From Duganella callida (lineage in GTDB: Bacteria > Pseudomonadota > Gammaproteobacteria > Burkholderiales > Burkholderiaceae_D), in NCBI RefSeq assembly GCF_004614165.1, contig NZ_SPVG01000007.1, positions 1 through 42,404 on the forward strand: a stretch of DNA of 42,404 nt, written 5' to 3'. This document shows positions 16,953 to 25,012 of the stretch, in pieces (within the stretch, counting starts at the first letter, position 1; each line of letters opens with the position of its first letter). Below the pieces are notes generated by a model. That model had not been told where the DNA came from and did not search any database. It saw only the letters and a program-made list of their open reading frames with translations. A program made the translations under genes and the position numbers.

Positions 16953-17879
16953 ATGCAAGTCCAGACCTTACGTTATTTTCTGATGGTCGCCACCACCGGC
17001 AGTTTCCTTGCCACCGCGCGCCACTTCGCGGTGCCGGCATCGTCCGTGTCGCGCTTCATTGCGTCGCTGGAAAAGGAACTGGGACAGCAACTGTTTTACC
17101 GCAGCACGCGCGCGGTGCGGCTGACCGAGCAGGGGCAGCGCTACTACGCGCAAGTGCGCCAGGCCGTCGAACTGCTCGACGGCGCCGCCGAACAGTTCGA
17201 CCACGGCGCCAATCCCATGCACGGCCTGGTCAGGATCAACGCCGGGGAATCGCTGGGCCGGCTGCATATCGCCAACCTGGTCAACCAGCTGCAAGCGCGA
17301 TATCCCGACCTGCTGGTCGAACTCAGCCTGAGCAATACCTTCGTCGACCCGGTACAGGAAGGCGCCGATATCACGGTGCGCGTGGGGCGGCTGGTGGATT
17401 CCGGCCTGATCGGCAAGGTGGTGTGCGCGCAACGCTATGTGCTGGCGGCCAGTCCGGCCTACCTCGCGCTGCACGGCACGCCGCAAACGCCGGAAGACCT
17501 GCTGCAGCACAATTGCCTCTTGTACAAAGGCGTGCATGAACCGCAGCGCTGGCACTTCCGTCATGCCGCCGAAGCGCCGTACGAGCCGCTGGTGGTGAGC
17601 GGTTCGCTACGCAGCAATAATTCCGAGGTGCTGATCAATGCCGCGATCGCGGGGCGCGGCGTGGTGCTGTTCCCCAACTGGCTCTACCCGCCGGCTAGCT
17701 TCCAGGACGGCCGGCTGGTGTGGCTGCTGGCCGACTGGCAAATGTCCGCCTACGCGGACGACATCTACATTCAGATCCTGTCGCCGGAAAACCGGCTGCG
17801 TTCGCAAAAGGTGCGCGCGGTGTCCGCCTTCCTGGTGGACGCGATCGGCACGCCGCCGTACTGGGACGCTTTGGTATAG
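16953..17879 (+). CDS. LysR-family transcriptional regulator
   Basis: The 308-residue protein has the LysR winged helix at the start (LRYFLMVATTGSFLATARHF, then SSVSRFIASLEKELGQQLFYR) and a periplasmic-binding-protein-like effector domain from about residue 90 (MHGLVRINAGESLG). It resembles the CrgA/DmlR-type group in which each subunit ends after about 300 residues. The start is the ATG whose helix-turn-helix begins at once; in-frame codons upstream run through the opposite ruvC gene. It is followed within 10 bp by a 73-bp promoter/operator that is repeated ahead of the dehydrogenase gene at 19886, so it probably regulates both flanking transcripts. The ligand is unknown; the targets suggest a small reactive aromatic or carbonyl compound. 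Confidence 0.93.
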   Translation: MQVQTLRYFLMVATTGSFLATARHFAVPASSVSRFIASLEKELGQQLFYRSTRAVRLTEQGQRYYAQVRQAVELLDGAAEQFDHGANPMHGLVRINAGESLGRLHIANLVNQLQARYPDLLVELSLSNTFVDPVQEGADITVRVGRLVDSGLIGKVVCAQRYVLAASPAYLALHGTPQTPEDLLQHNCLLYKGVHEPQRWHFRHAAEAPYEPLVVSGSLRSNNSEVLINAAIAGRGVVLFPNWLYPPASFQDGRLVWLLADWQMSAYADDIYIQILSPENRLRSQKVRAVSAFLVDAIGTPPYWDALV

Positions 17880-17886
17880 CCGGCCA

Positions 17887-17959
17887 AAATGCAGTTTCCG
17901 CAAAATTGAAATGCCGTGGCGACGGATTGTCCGGCGCAGAGGATAGACCTATTATTTTT
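17887..17959 (+). promoter_or_regulatory. Promoter/operator copy A (LysR cassette)
   Basis: This element holds two direct repeats AAATGC at 17887 and 17909, exactly 22 bp (two helical turns) apart, with the T-N11-A type stretch TTTCCGCAAAATTGAAA between. A -35 (TTGTCC, 17927-17932) and a -10 (TATTAT, 17950-17955) follow, separated by 17 bp. The repeats lie about 50-75 bp before the predicted start, where LysR-type recognition sites usually sit. A second copy in inverted orientation at 19933-20005 matches in 38 of the first 44 positions and keeps the same spacing to the ATTATTTTT end. Confidence 0.7.
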
Positions 17960-17978
17960 CCTGTCTTCCACAGGAAAA
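17956..17978 (+). promoter_or_regulatory. Perfect hairpin or operator in the SnoaL-like gene leader
   Basis: TTTTCCTGT and ACAGGAAAA form perfect 9-bp arms around a 5-base loop, lying at the predicted start point and just before the ribosome site of the gene at 17995. It is absent from promoter copy B, so it adds something specific here: a repressor operator or an RNA stem. There is no U-tract, so it is not a terminator. Confidence 0.45.
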
Positions 17979-17994
17979 TTACAGGAGTACCTCC

Positions 17995-18399
17995 ATGAAC
18001 ACCTCGCATATCACCGACTATTTCAAGGCTCTGAGCGACAAGAATACCCAGGGCATCTTGCCGCATCTGGCCGACAACATCGTGCTGCTCGGCCCGATCT
18101 TTCCTGAACCCACGGTAGGACGGGACGCGGTGGTCCAGATCCTGTCCGGCTTCCTTGCCACCATCGACACGCTGGAAGTCAAGCTGACGTTTGCCTCGGA
18201 CCGCGACGTGGCGGTGTTCTTCAGCTTCTCCTGCAAGGGCATCACGGTGAAGGGCAACGAGCATCTTCATCTGGATGAGAACGGCTTGATCGATCACATC
18301 GAAGTCGCATGGCGCCCGCTGCCTGACGCCGTGCTCATCCAGGAAATCTTCGCGCACAAACTGGGCTTCGAGCCGATGCGCCTGGTCCCGGCCGTGTGA
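17995..18399 (+). CDS. SnoaL/NTF2-like protein
   Basis: The 134-residue protein has the compact alpha-plus-beta cone fold pattern of SnoaL/NTF2-like proteins: an opening helix (ITDYFKALSDKNTQGILPHLADNIVLLGP), the PTVGRDAVVQILSGFL helix, and strands ending in HLHLDENGLIDHIEVAW. Members are small-molecule isomerases, cyclases, hydratases or binding subunits, and sequence alone does not choose. AGGAG precedes the ATG. It is the first gene after the LysR regulator and carries promoter copy A. A terminator-like hairpin follows it, so the next gene may be expressed at a lower level. Confidence 0.85.
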   Translation: MNTSHITDYFKALSDKNTQGILPHLADNIVLLGPIFPEPTVGRDAVVQILSGFLATIDTLEVKLTFASDRDVAVFFSFSCKGITVKGNEHLHLDENGLIDHIEVAWRPLPDAVLIQEIFAHKLGFEPMRLVPAV

Positions 18400-18422
18400 T
18401 CTTTTTGCCGACAGGCCCAACT

Positions 18423-18460
18423 GGGCAGCGTGCGCCATCACCGGCGGCGCTGCCCTTTTT
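18423..18460 (+). terminator. Intrinsic terminator or attenuator inside the cassette
   Basis: GGGCAGCG (18423-18430) pairs with CGCTGCCC (18448-18455), with a further short inner stem, and five T bases follow directly. It lies between the SnoaL-like gene and the next gene on the same strand, whose ribosome site begins only a few bases after the T-tract. It may end most transcripts after the first gene or act as an attenuator. Confidence 0.65.
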
Positions 18461-18479
18461 ATTTACAGGAGTGAACATC

Positions 18480-19157
18480 ATGATGAGTTCAAACGCGCCA
18501 TCGACGGCACTGGAACGCTACACGGCACAGGTGTTGCTGGGCGATGTGTGGCAGCGTCCCCTATTATCCATGCGCGACCGCGCCATCGTCACCATGGCCG
18601 TGCTGATTGCCCGTAACCAGAGCACGCAGCTGCCGCCTTACCTGGAACGCGCGCTCGATCACGGCGTGCGCCCCAGCGAGATATCGGGCCTGATCGCGCA
18701 CCTTGCGTTCTACTCGGGCTGGGCCAACGCGCTGGCCGCGGAAGATGTCGCGCGCCCTATCTTCGCACGACGCGGTATCGATGCGGGCGAGCCTGCCCCG
18801 GCCGCACTGCTACCCCTGGACGAAAGCGCCGAGCAGCGGCGCCACGCCATCGTCGAACGCAAATTCGGTGCCGTCGCGCCGGGCCTGGTGCAGCTGACCA
18901 GCGACGTGATCTTCCGGGATCTGTGGCGGCAACCGGCACTGTCGGTACGGGACCGTTGCCTGGTGACGATAGGTTCGGTGATTGCGACTGCCCAGACGGC
19001 ACAACTGGCGTTTTACCTGAACCGCGCGATGGACAATGGCGTTAGCCGGGCGGAACTGTCGGAAGTGATGACGCAGGTGGCGTTCTACTCAGGCTGGTCG
19101 AGCGTCTATACGGCGCTGGCGGTGATGAAGGAGGTATTCGAGGGCCGGCCTGACTGA
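18480..19157 (+). CDS. Double-domain carboxymuconolactone-decarboxylase-like protein
   Basis: The 225-residue product is an internal duplication of the AhpD/CMD-like all-helical fold. The repeat near residue 18 (DVWQRPLLSMRDRAIVTMAV ... HLAFYSGWANAL) is echoed near residue 145 (DLWRQPALSVRDRCLVTIGS ... QVAFYSGWSSVY). Neither copy has the CxxC pair of AhpD, so a peroxidase-type redox role is unlikely; a decarboxylase-like or structural role is more plausible. The start is ATG 18480, with CAGGAG 8-9 bases upstream; the next codon is also ATG. It lies downstream of the SnoaL-like gene and converges on the dehydrogenase. Confidence 0.88.
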   Translation: MMSSNAPSTALERYTAQVLLGDVWQRPLLSMRDRAIVTMAVLIARNQSTQLPPYLERALDHGVRPSEISGLIAHLAFYSGWANALAAEDVARPIFARRGIDAGEPAPAALLPLDESAEQRRHAIVERKFGAVAPGLVQLTSDVIFRDLWRQPALSVRDRCLVTIGSVIATAQTAQLAFYLNRAMDNGVSRAELSEVMTQVAFYSGWSSVYTALAVMKEVFEGRPD

Positions 19158-19164
19158 CCGGCCC
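19142..19164. other. GC-rich hairpin at convergent gene ends
   Basis: GGGCCGG (19142-19148) and CCGGCCC (19158-19164) can pair across the stop codon of the preceding gene, just before the convergent dehydrogenase ends at 19176. No T-tract follows, so intrinsic termination is uncertain. Confidence 0.3.
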
Positions 19165-19175
19165 GGTTAGCGTAG

Positions 19176-19886
19176 TTAGCGGCCGGCGTGCTGGCCGCCG
19201 TCCACGTGGATGATTTCACCGGTGACGAATTCCGCGGTTTCCAGGAATGCGATCGCGCTGGCCACTTCGCCCGCATCACCAATGCGGCCCAGCGGATGGT
19301 ATTTGCCGAAGAACTGCAGATTTTCTTCCGCGTGCATCGGCGTGCGGATCACGCCTGGCGCGACCGCGTTGAAGCGGATGCGACGGTCGGCGTACTCGAT
19401 CGCCAGCGCGCGGGTGGCGGCGTTCAGGCCGCCCTTGGTCAGGCCCGCCAGGCCGGTGTAAACACCGCCGCTCATGCCATTGTCGATGCTGCCGGTCACT
19501 GTCACCACATGGCCGCCCGCCTGCTTCTCGATTTCTCCCAGCGCCAGCTGGGTGATGTGAAAGAAACCGGCCATGTTCACGTTCATGATCGCGTTGTAGT
19601 CCTCGACGCTGAACGCGGTGAACGGCTTGCCGATGTAGATGCCGGCATTGTTGACCAGCGTGTCGACACGGCCGAAGCGCGCCACCGCTTCCGCCACGAT
19701 GCGTTGCGCGGTGGCGCGGTCGCCGATGTCGCCGGCCACAGTCACGATGTCAGGATCGTCGGACGGTTTGATCGTGCGTGAAGTGGCGACGACGCGATAG
19801 CCCAGCTGGCGGTATGCCTTGACGATTTCCGCGCCTATGCCTTGCGATGCACCGGTAACGATGGCGACTTTTTGCGATGTGCTCAT
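19176..19886 (-). CDS. Short-chain dehydrogenase/reductase lacking the usual catalytic Tyr
   Basis: The 236-residue protein has the classical SDR Rossmann fold: TGASQGIG (11-18) for the nucleotide, NNAGIYIG (79-86), and Ser133 in VTGS. The Y-x-x-x-K motif is changed: Lys151 is present in LTKGGLNAATRALA but the residue four before it is Ala147, while a tyrosine stands one turn earlier at 143. The cofactor-binding end is intact (NAVAPGVIRTPMHA) and the C-terminal FVTGEIIHVDGGQ is typical. I recall other SDR proteins with a similar (S/A)xLTKGG segment, so this may be a distinct subgroup, not a decayed copy. AAGGAG precedes the ATG at 19886. Promoter copy B upstream links it to the LysR regulator. 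Confidence 0.93.
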   Translation of the reverse strand: MSTSQKVAIVTGASQGIGAEIVKAYRQLGYRVVATSRTIKPSDDPDIVTVAGDIGDRATAQRIVAEAVARFGRVDTLVNNAGIYIGKPFTAFSVEDYNAIMNVNMAGFFHITQLALGEIEKQAGGHVVTVTGSIDNGMSGGVYTGLAGLTKGGLNAATRALAIEYADRRIRFNAVAPGVIRTPMHAEENLQFFGKYHPLGRIGDAGEVASAIAFLETAEFVTGEIIHVDGGQHAGR

Positions 19887-19932
19887 GCTGTTGCTCCTTG
19901 AGGATAAGTTGGTATCGATAAGAACTCGACGT

Positions 19933-20005
19933 AAAAATAATAAGGTCGTCGATGCCCTGCAACAATCCGTCGGGACAGCATTTCATTTTTGCGAAAACCG
20001 CATTT
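19933..20005 (-). promoter_or_regulatory. Promoter/operator copy B (LysR cassette)
   Basis: Read on the minus strand, this is a second copy of the element at 17887-17959. The AAATGC repeats lie at 20000-20005 and 19978-19983, again 22 bp apart, with the CGACGGATTGT block and the ATTATTTTT end at the same spacing. It drives the dehydrogenase that starts at 19886. Mismatches between the copies fall mostly outside the repeats, as expected for a conserved binding site. Confidence 0.7.
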
Positions 20006-20017
20006 AGCGCGCGGCAT

Positions 20018-20054
20018 AAAAAAACCCCGCGCGCCGGCCAGCGGCGCACGGGGT
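20018..20054 (-). terminator. Intrinsic terminator of purH
   Basis: On the minus strand ACCCCG/CGGGGT arms, extended by CGGCGC/GCGCCG, form a GC-rich stem followed by a run of seven T bases (A-run at 20018-20024 on the plus strand). It lies 39 bp after the purH stop. Confidence 0.8.
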
Positions 20055-20092
20055 CGATCAGCATGCGGCGGCGTGGCCGCAATGGCAGACGA

Positions 20093-21679
20093 TCAGTGGC
20101 GGAAGTGACGGGTGCCGGTGTAGACCATCACCACGCCGCGCTCGTCGGCGGCGTCGATCACTTCCTGGTCGCGCATCGAGCCGCCCGGATGGATAACGCA
20201 GGTCGCGCCCGCATCGACCACCACGTCCAGACCATCGCGGAACGGGAAGAAGGCGTCCGACGCCACCACCGAGTTCGCCAGCGACAGGCCGGCGTTCTGC
20301 GCCTTGATCGAGGCGATGCGCGCCGAATCGATGCGGCTCATCTGGCCGGCGCCCACGCCCAGCGTCATGTTGTTGCCGCAGAAGACGATGGCATTCGACT
20401 TGACGTACTTGGCCACGCGCCAGGCGAACATCATGTCCTGCAGTTCCTGCTGGGTCGGCTGCTTCTTGCTGACCACCTTGATGTCGGCCAGCAGCACGTT
20501 TTTCGAGTCGGCCGACTGCACCAGCAGGCCGCCGCCGACGCGCTTGAAGTCCATGGCGTTGACGCCATTACCGAGCGGGATTTCCAGCAGGCGTACGTTC
20601 TGCTTGGCCGACAGGATCTGTTTGGCTTCGGCGGTGAACGACGGCGCGATCAGCACTTCCACGAACAGCTTGGCCAGCTCGGTGGCGGCCGCGCCATCGA
20701 CTTCCACGTTGAAGGCGATGATGCCGCCGAAGGCCGAGGTCGGGTCGGTCTGCAACGCGCGCTTGTACGCTTCCACCGCGTTGGCGCCCAGCGCCACGCC
20801 GCACGGGTTGGCGTGCTTGACGATCACGCAGGCCGCCGACTGGTCGAAGCCACCCATGCTCTTCACGCATTCCCACGCCGCATCGGCGTCGGCGATGTTG
20901 TTGAACGACAGTTCCTTGCCCTGCAGCTGCTTGTAATTGGCCAGCGCGCCTTCAGTCTTCACCACGTCGCGGTAGAAGGCGGCCGACTGGTGCGGGTTTT
21001 CACCGTAGCGCATGTCCTGCACTTTTTCGAAGGCCACGTTGAGCTTGGCCGGATAGGCGCTGCGGCTGCCGTGCGCGCGGGTTGCATCCAGGCTGGTCAG
21101 GTAATTGGCGATGGCGCCGTCGTACTGCGCGGTATGCGAATAGACCTTGGTGGCCAGCATGAAGCGGGTGTCGTAGCTGACGTAGCCGGGCGCGTTATCG
21201 GTGGTTTTCATTTCCGCCAGCACCACGCCGTAGTCGGCCGGATCGCAGATCACCACCACGTCCTTGTGGTTCTTGGCGGCGGAACGCAGCATGGCCGGGC
21301 CGCCGATGTCGATGTTCTCGATGGCGTCGTCCAGCGTGCAGGTATCCTTGGCCACGGTGGCCTGGAACGGATACAGATTGACCACCACCATGTCGATGGT
21401 CGGGATGTCGTGCTCTTGCAGCTTGGCCACGTGCTCGGGGAAGTCGCGGCGCGCCAGAATGCCGCCGTGGACTTTCGGGTGCAGCGTCTTCACGCGGCCG
21501 TCCAGCATCTCCGGGAAACCGGTGTAGTCGGCAACTTCGGTCACGGGCACGCCGTTGTCGGCCAGCAGTTTGGCGGTGCCGCCGGTCGACAGGATGTTGA
21601 CGCCCATGGCGGACAGCGCGCGCGCGAAGTCCAGCACACCGGTTTTGTCGGATACGGAGATGAGAGCTTGTTTAATCAT
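20093..21679 (-). CDS. purH: Bifunctional AICAR transformylase / IMP cyclohydrolase
   Basis: PurH performs the last two steps of IMP synthesis: formylation of AICAR with 10-formyltetrahydrofolate and ring closure. The 528-residue length is normal. The N-terminal cyclohydrolase domain shows [18 protein letters not shown] and [18 protein letters not shown]; the transformylase domain shows [12 protein letters not shown] with the Lys-His pair, and the end carries [11 protein letters not shown] and HPGGSMRD. The start is ATG 21679, where the conserved [12 protein letters not shown] begins; an in-frame codon 22 residues earlier lies in the leader. It is downstream of fis, 87 bp away, in the dusB-fis-purH order common in betaproteobacteria. 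Confidence 0.99.
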   Translation of the reverse strand: MIKQALISVSDKTGVLDFARALSAMGVNILSTGGTAKLLADNGVPVTEVADYTGFPEMLDGRVKTLHPKVHGGILARRDFPEHVAKLQEHDIPTIDMVVVNLYPFQATVAKDTCTLDDAIENIDIGGPAMLRSAAKNHKDVVVICDPADYGVVLAEMKTTDNAPGYVSYDTRFMLATKVYSHTAQYDGAIANYLTSLDATRAHGSRSAYPAKLNVAFEKVQDMRYGENPHQSAAFYRDVVKTEGALANYKQLQGKELSFNNIADADAAWECVKSMGGFDQSAACVIVKHANPCGVALGANAVEAYKRALQTDPTSAFGGIIAFNVEVDGAAATELAKLFVEVLIAPSFTAEAKQILSAKQNVRLLEIPLGNGVNAMDFKRVGGGLLVQSADSKNVLLADIKVVSKKQPTQQELQDMMFAWRVAKYVKSNAIVFCGNNMTLGVGAGQMSRIDSARIASIKAQNAGLSLANSVVASDAFFPFRDGLDVVVDAGATCVIHPGGSMRDQEVIDAADERGVVMVYTGTRHFRH

Positions 21680-21766
21680 GGCTATGTATGACCAGGTGGT
21701 TAAGTAATTCGGTGACGGCCGGCATTGCGGCCATCCCAGCCACACATGCCGGATAGAACGGGCGCT

Positions 21767-22000
21767 TTACAGCAGGCCGTGTTCCTGTAATTTCTTGCGC
21801 AAGGTATTGCGGTTGATGCCCAACATCTGCGCGGCGTGCGATTGATTGCCGTCCGCCCGCGTCATGACCACTTCCAGTATCGGCTTCTCGACGGTCAGCA
21901 CGACCATGTCGTAGATATTCGATGCCTGCTGTTCGCCCAGGTCGTTGAAGTATTCTTCAAGGCTCTTCTGAATGACTTCCTGGATACTTTCTTTGCTCAT
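21767..22000 (-). CDS. fis: Fis-family DNA-binding protein
   Basis: The 77-residue protein is a Fis-type nucleoid protein. The C-terminal helix-turn-helix NQSHAAQMLGINRNTLRKKL is typical of Fis and of NtrC-family ends. The N-terminal part is shorter than E. coli Fis (98 residues), as usual in betaproteobacteria. It lies 110 bp after dusB on the same strand, the classical dusB-fis arrangement, and is probably cotranscribed with it. Confidence 0.96.
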   Translation of the reverse strand: MSKESIQEVIQKSLEEYFNDLGEQQASNIYDMVVLTVEKPILEVVMTRADGNQSHAAQMLGINRNTLRKKLQEHGLL

Positions 22001-22110
22001 TTTTTGTCGTTCGGCTAATTAATCTGTTGTTGCTGGCAAATCCTTCCAGCTCGTGACTGGAAACGTTTGCCCTTCTGATAATGGGGCTTTTTTAGTGCTC
22101 TTCTGGACGC

Positions 22111-23133
22111 TCAGGCGGCCTGCAACTCTTCAGCGAGGCGGTATTGTAACCGTTCGCCGTATCGCCACTGCGATTCGAAGAATTGGTCTACGGCAATCAA
22201 TTGTTCTTCCGTGGATACAAGCAGGTTCATACGCTGACGGAATTCTTCGCCGCCTTCGAGGTCGCGCACGTACCAGCCGATGTGCTTGCGGGCCGTGCGC
22301 ACGCCCAGGTAGTCGCCGTAGAAGGCGTAGTGGGCGCGCAGGTGTTCATCCATCAGCGCACGCACTTCGTCCACATAAGGCGCCGGCAAATGCTTGCCGG
22401 TGCGCAGGTAATGGTCGATCTCGCGGAAGATCCACGGCCGGCCTTGCGCGGCGCGGCCCACCATCACAGCGTCCGCACCGGTGTAATCCAGAACGAATTT
22501 GGCTTTTTCCGGCGAGGTAATGTCGCCATTCGCCACCACCGGGATTGAAACCGATTTCTTCACGGCCGCGATGGTGTCGTATTCGGCGTCGCCCTTGTAG
22601 CCATCGGCGCGCGTGCGGCCGTGCAGGGTCAGCATGGCGATGCCGGCGTCCTCGGCGATGCGGGCGATCTTCAGCGCGTTCTTGTTTTCGCGGTCCCAGC
22701 CGGTGCGGAACTTCAGCGTGACCGGCACGTCGACCGCGCCCACCACCGCATCGACGATGCGCTTGACCAGCTCCTCATCCTGCAGCAGCGCCGAGCCGCA
22801 CCAGGCGTTGCATACCTTCTTGACCGGGCAGCCCATGTTGATGTCGATGATCTGCGCGCCGCGCTCGACGTTGAAGCGCGCGCAATCGGCCAGATCCTTG
22901 GGATCGGCGCCGGCGATCTGCACCGCCTTCGGTTCCATCTCGCCGGTGTGGTCGGTACGGCGCGAACTCTTTTCCGTCGCCCACAGACGCGGGTTGGACG
23001 CGGCCATCTCGGACACCGCATACCCCGCGCCGAGCTCCTTGCACAGCTGGCGGAAAGGGCGGTCCGTCACGCCCGCCATGGGGGCGACGAAAACGTTGTT
23101 GCGCAGTAAATGAGGGCCGATTTGCACTTGCAA
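22111..23133 (-). CDS. dusB: tRNA-dihydrouridine synthase B
   Basis: DusB reduces a uridine in the tRNA D-loop with FMN and NADPH. The 340-residue protein carries the FMN-barrel start FVAPMAGVTDRPFRQLC, the catalytic cysteine region MGCPVKKVCNAWCGSALL, the LTLHGRTR motif and GADAVMVGRAAQGRPWIF near the end. It is the first gene of dusB-fis. Confidence 0.98.
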   Translation of the reverse strand: MQVQIGPHLLRNNVFVAPMAGVTDRPFRQLCKELGAGYAVSEMAASNPRLWATEKSSRRTDHTGEMEPKAVQIAGADPKDLADCARFNVERGAQIIDINMGCPVKKVCNAWCGSALLQDEELVKRIVDAVVGAVDVPVTLKFRTGWDRENKNALKIARIAEDAGIAMLTLHGRTRADGYKGDAEYDTIAAVKKSVSIPVVANGDITSPEKAKFVLDYTGADAVMVGRAAQGRPWIFREIDHYLRTGKHLPAPYVDEVRALMDEHLRAHYAFYGDYLGVRTARKHIGWYVRDLEGGEEFRQRMNLLVSTEEQLIAVDQFFESQWRYGERLQYRLAEELQAA

Positions 23134-23211
23134 TACCTGAAAGCGGGAAGAAGGAACCTTCTATTTTAACCGAAGGACTGCTCAAATAATAAGCACTATT
23201 TTTTATTAAAT

Positions 23212-23233
23212 CGGCAAACGTGCAGGTTTGCCG
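23212..23233. other. Perfect 8-bp hairpin between dusB and the phosphatase gene
   Basis: CGGCAAAC and GTTTGCCG pair around a 6-base loop. It lies just past the end of the phosphatase gene on the minus strand, but the bases after it there (ATTTAATAAAAAATAG) lack a T-run, so it is at best a weak terminator for the tyrS operon. It may also be an operator near the dusB promoter. Confidence 0.4.
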
Positions 23234-23261
23234 TTATGAGTGGAAGTTTCCGCAGGGTATT

Positions 23262-23909
23262 TTAGCCCACGTCATCCATGGCCAAGGACAGGTGGCCGAC
23301 CTCTCCCCAGCTAGTCAGCACTAACTTGCCTTCGGTCGCGGCGAAGCGGTTGATGCTGGCATTTTTCACCTGGAAATCGCGCGGACTGTCGAGCTGGATG
23401 CCGCGCGCGGCCCGGTAGGCGCACTCCAGTACCCCGCCGTGCGCCACGACCGCCACCGTCTGGCCCGGATGGCGCGCGGCCACCGCATGCAGCGCGGCGA
23501 TGGCACGCTCGTAGAACTGGCGGAAGCTTTCGGCCAAGCGCTCGCCGGCCGGCATGACGGAATCGACATCGCGCGCCTGCCACAAGGCGAAGTCGGCCGG
23601 ATATTCGTCCTGGATGTCCTGGTACAGCATGCCCTCGAACGCGCCGTAGGCACGTTCGCGCAGATGGGCGTCGGTCTGCAACGTGATGCCGGGGTGCGGC
23701 GCCGCCACCGCCTGCGCGGTCTGCACGGCGCGTTGCAGGTCGCTGGAAACGATGGCGTCCAGTTTTTCGGCGGCCAGCGCGCGCGCCAGCGCGGCGGCCT
23801 GGCGTTCGCCCTCCGCGTTCAGCGGGATATCGATATGGCCCTGCAGGCGGCGCACGGCGTTCCATGCCGTCTCGCCGTGGCGGATCAGCAGAATAGTGGT
23901 GTGGTTCAT
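23262..23909 (-). CDS. Histidine phosphatase family protein (GpmB/CobC-like)
   Basis: The 215-residue protein has the RHGETAWN motif of the phosphoglycerate-mutase-like superfamily at residues 10-17, the second histidine in VAHGGVLECAYR, and DLQRAVQTAQAV between. Members transfer or remove phosphate through a phosphohistidine; the substrate cannot be told from sequence. It starts 1 bp after the PEBP gene and is the last gene of a tight four-gene operon with tyrS and dtd. Confidence 0.95.
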   Translation of the reverse strand: MNHTTILLIRHGETAWNAVRRLQGHIDIPLNAEGERQAAALARALAAEKLDAIVSSDLQRAVQTAQAVAAPHPGITLQTDAHLRERAYGAFEGMLYQDIQDEYPADFALWQARDVDSVMPAGERLAESFRQFYERAIAALHAVAARHPGQTVAVVAHGGVLECAYRAARGIQLDSPRDFQVKNASINRFAATEGKLVLTSWGEVGHLSLAMDDVG

Positions 23910-23910
23910 G

Positions 23911-24564
23911 CTATCGTGTATGCGGCTGACGGATCAGCGCGGGATTCAGTGTATAAGTCGCGATCAGCTGCGCTTCATCGACGATATGGCCGTGAATGGC
24001 GTTGAGTACGTCCGCGCAGCCGAAGCGCGCCGGCACCGCCAGACGCGGTACATCGAGCGCATAGATGCGAAAAATATAATGGTGCACGCGCTCATCGTTC
24101 CATGGCGGACAGGGACCATCATACCCGTAGTAGTCGCCGGACATGGCCAGGTCTGCCGAAAACCAGCCATGGTAATCGTTCAGGCCCTGACGCAGTGGCA
24201 CGCCGTCCAGTGTCGTGGTCGGCCCCGGCTTGCCGCGCACGCTGACGCCGTCGGACAGCGCGCCCTCGGCGATGGCCGCCATCGACGGCGGAATGTCGAT
24301 CAGGCTCCAGTGGAAAAAATCGCCGCGCGGCATGGCGGCCGGCAGCGTGTACCCCTCACGGTTGACGTTGCCCGCGTCGAGCGGCGCGTCGCCGTCGATG
24401 CACAGCAGGGCCAGCGACGCCACGCCGGCCGGCACCTCGCTCCAGCTCAGCTGCGGATTGCGGTTGGCGGACAGCGCCACCTTGCCCTGCGCATCCAGCG
24501 CCGCCAGGGCGCAGTCGGCCGGGATGACGCCACCATTGCGGAAACTGTCGCTGGAGAGCTTCAT
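23911..24564 (-). CDS. YbhB/YbcL family Raf-kinase-inhibitor-like (PEBP) protein
   Basis: The 217-residue protein matches bacterial phosphatidylethanolamine-binding-like proteins: NPQLSWSEVPAGVASLALLCIDGDAP, then FFHWSLIDIPPS, GYDGPCPPWNDERVHHYIFRIYALD and a closing C-terminal helix. No signal peptide is visible, so it should be cytoplasmic. Function in bacteria is poorly defined. It is separated by 1 bp from dtd and 1 bp from the phosphatase gene, so it is certainly cotranscribed. Confidence 0.95.
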   Translation of the reverse strand: MKLSSDSFRNGGVIPADCALAALDAQGKVALSANRNPQLSWSEVPAGVASLALLCIDGDAPLDAGNVNREGYTLPAAMPRGDFFHWSLIDIPPSMAAIAEGALSDGVSVRGKPGPTTTLDGVPLRQGLNDYHGWFSADLAMSGDYYGYDGPCPPWNDERVHHYIFRIYALDVPRLAVPARFGCADVLNAIHGHIVDEAQLIATYTLNPALIRQPHTR

Positions 24565-24565
24565 C

Positions 24566-25012
24566 TTATTTGGGGCTGGTCTGCAGCCAGAAGGTGACGG
24601 GACCGTCGTTGGTCAGGCTGACTTTCATGTCGGCGCCGAACTGGCCGGTCTGCACCGTCGGATGCTTCAGGCGCGCCCGCTCGACAAAGTAAGAAAACAG
24701 CCGCAGCCCATCGGCCGGCGCCGCGGCCGGCGTGAACGAGGGCCGCGTGCCGGATTTGGTATCGGCCGCCAGCGTGAATTGCGGCACCAGCAGCAGTCCG
24801 CCGTTGACGTCTGTCACGCTGCGGTTCATCTTGCCCGCCTCGTCGGCGAACACGCGGTAACCGAGCAGCTTTGCCAGCAGCATATCCGCCTCCTTTTCCG
24901 TGTCGTTGCGTTCGGCGCAGACCAGCACCATCAGACCGGCGTCGATGGCGCCTACCGTCGCGCCATCGACCACCACGCTGGCGCTGCTGACGCGTTGCAG
25001 CAGCGCGATCAT
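24566..25012 (-). CDS. dtd: D-aminoacyl-tRNA deacylase
   Basis: Dtd hydrolyses D-aminoacyl-tRNA and glycine mischarged on tRNA-Ala. The 148-residue protein begins [17 protein letters not shown] and has the active-site [11 protein letters not shown] segment and the cross-subunit Gly-Pro motif NDGPVTFWL near the end. The ATG at 25012 overlaps the tyrS stop codon (ATGA), so it is translationally coupled to tyrS; both enzymes handle D-tyrosine charging. Confidence 0.98.
   Translation of the reverse strand: MIALLQRVSSASVVVDGATVGAIDAGLMVLVCAERNDTEKEADMLLAKLLGYRVFADEAGKMNRSVTDVNGGLLLVPQFTLAADTKSGTRPSFTPAAAPADGLRLFSYFVERARLKHPTVQTGQFGADMKVSLTNDGPVTFWLQTSPK

Noticed and set aside
21719-21752. CCGGCAT/ATGCCGG inverted repeat in the fis-purH gap.
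   Set aside because: The arms are 7 bp with a 20-base loop and no T-tract; too weak to call a terminator or operator.
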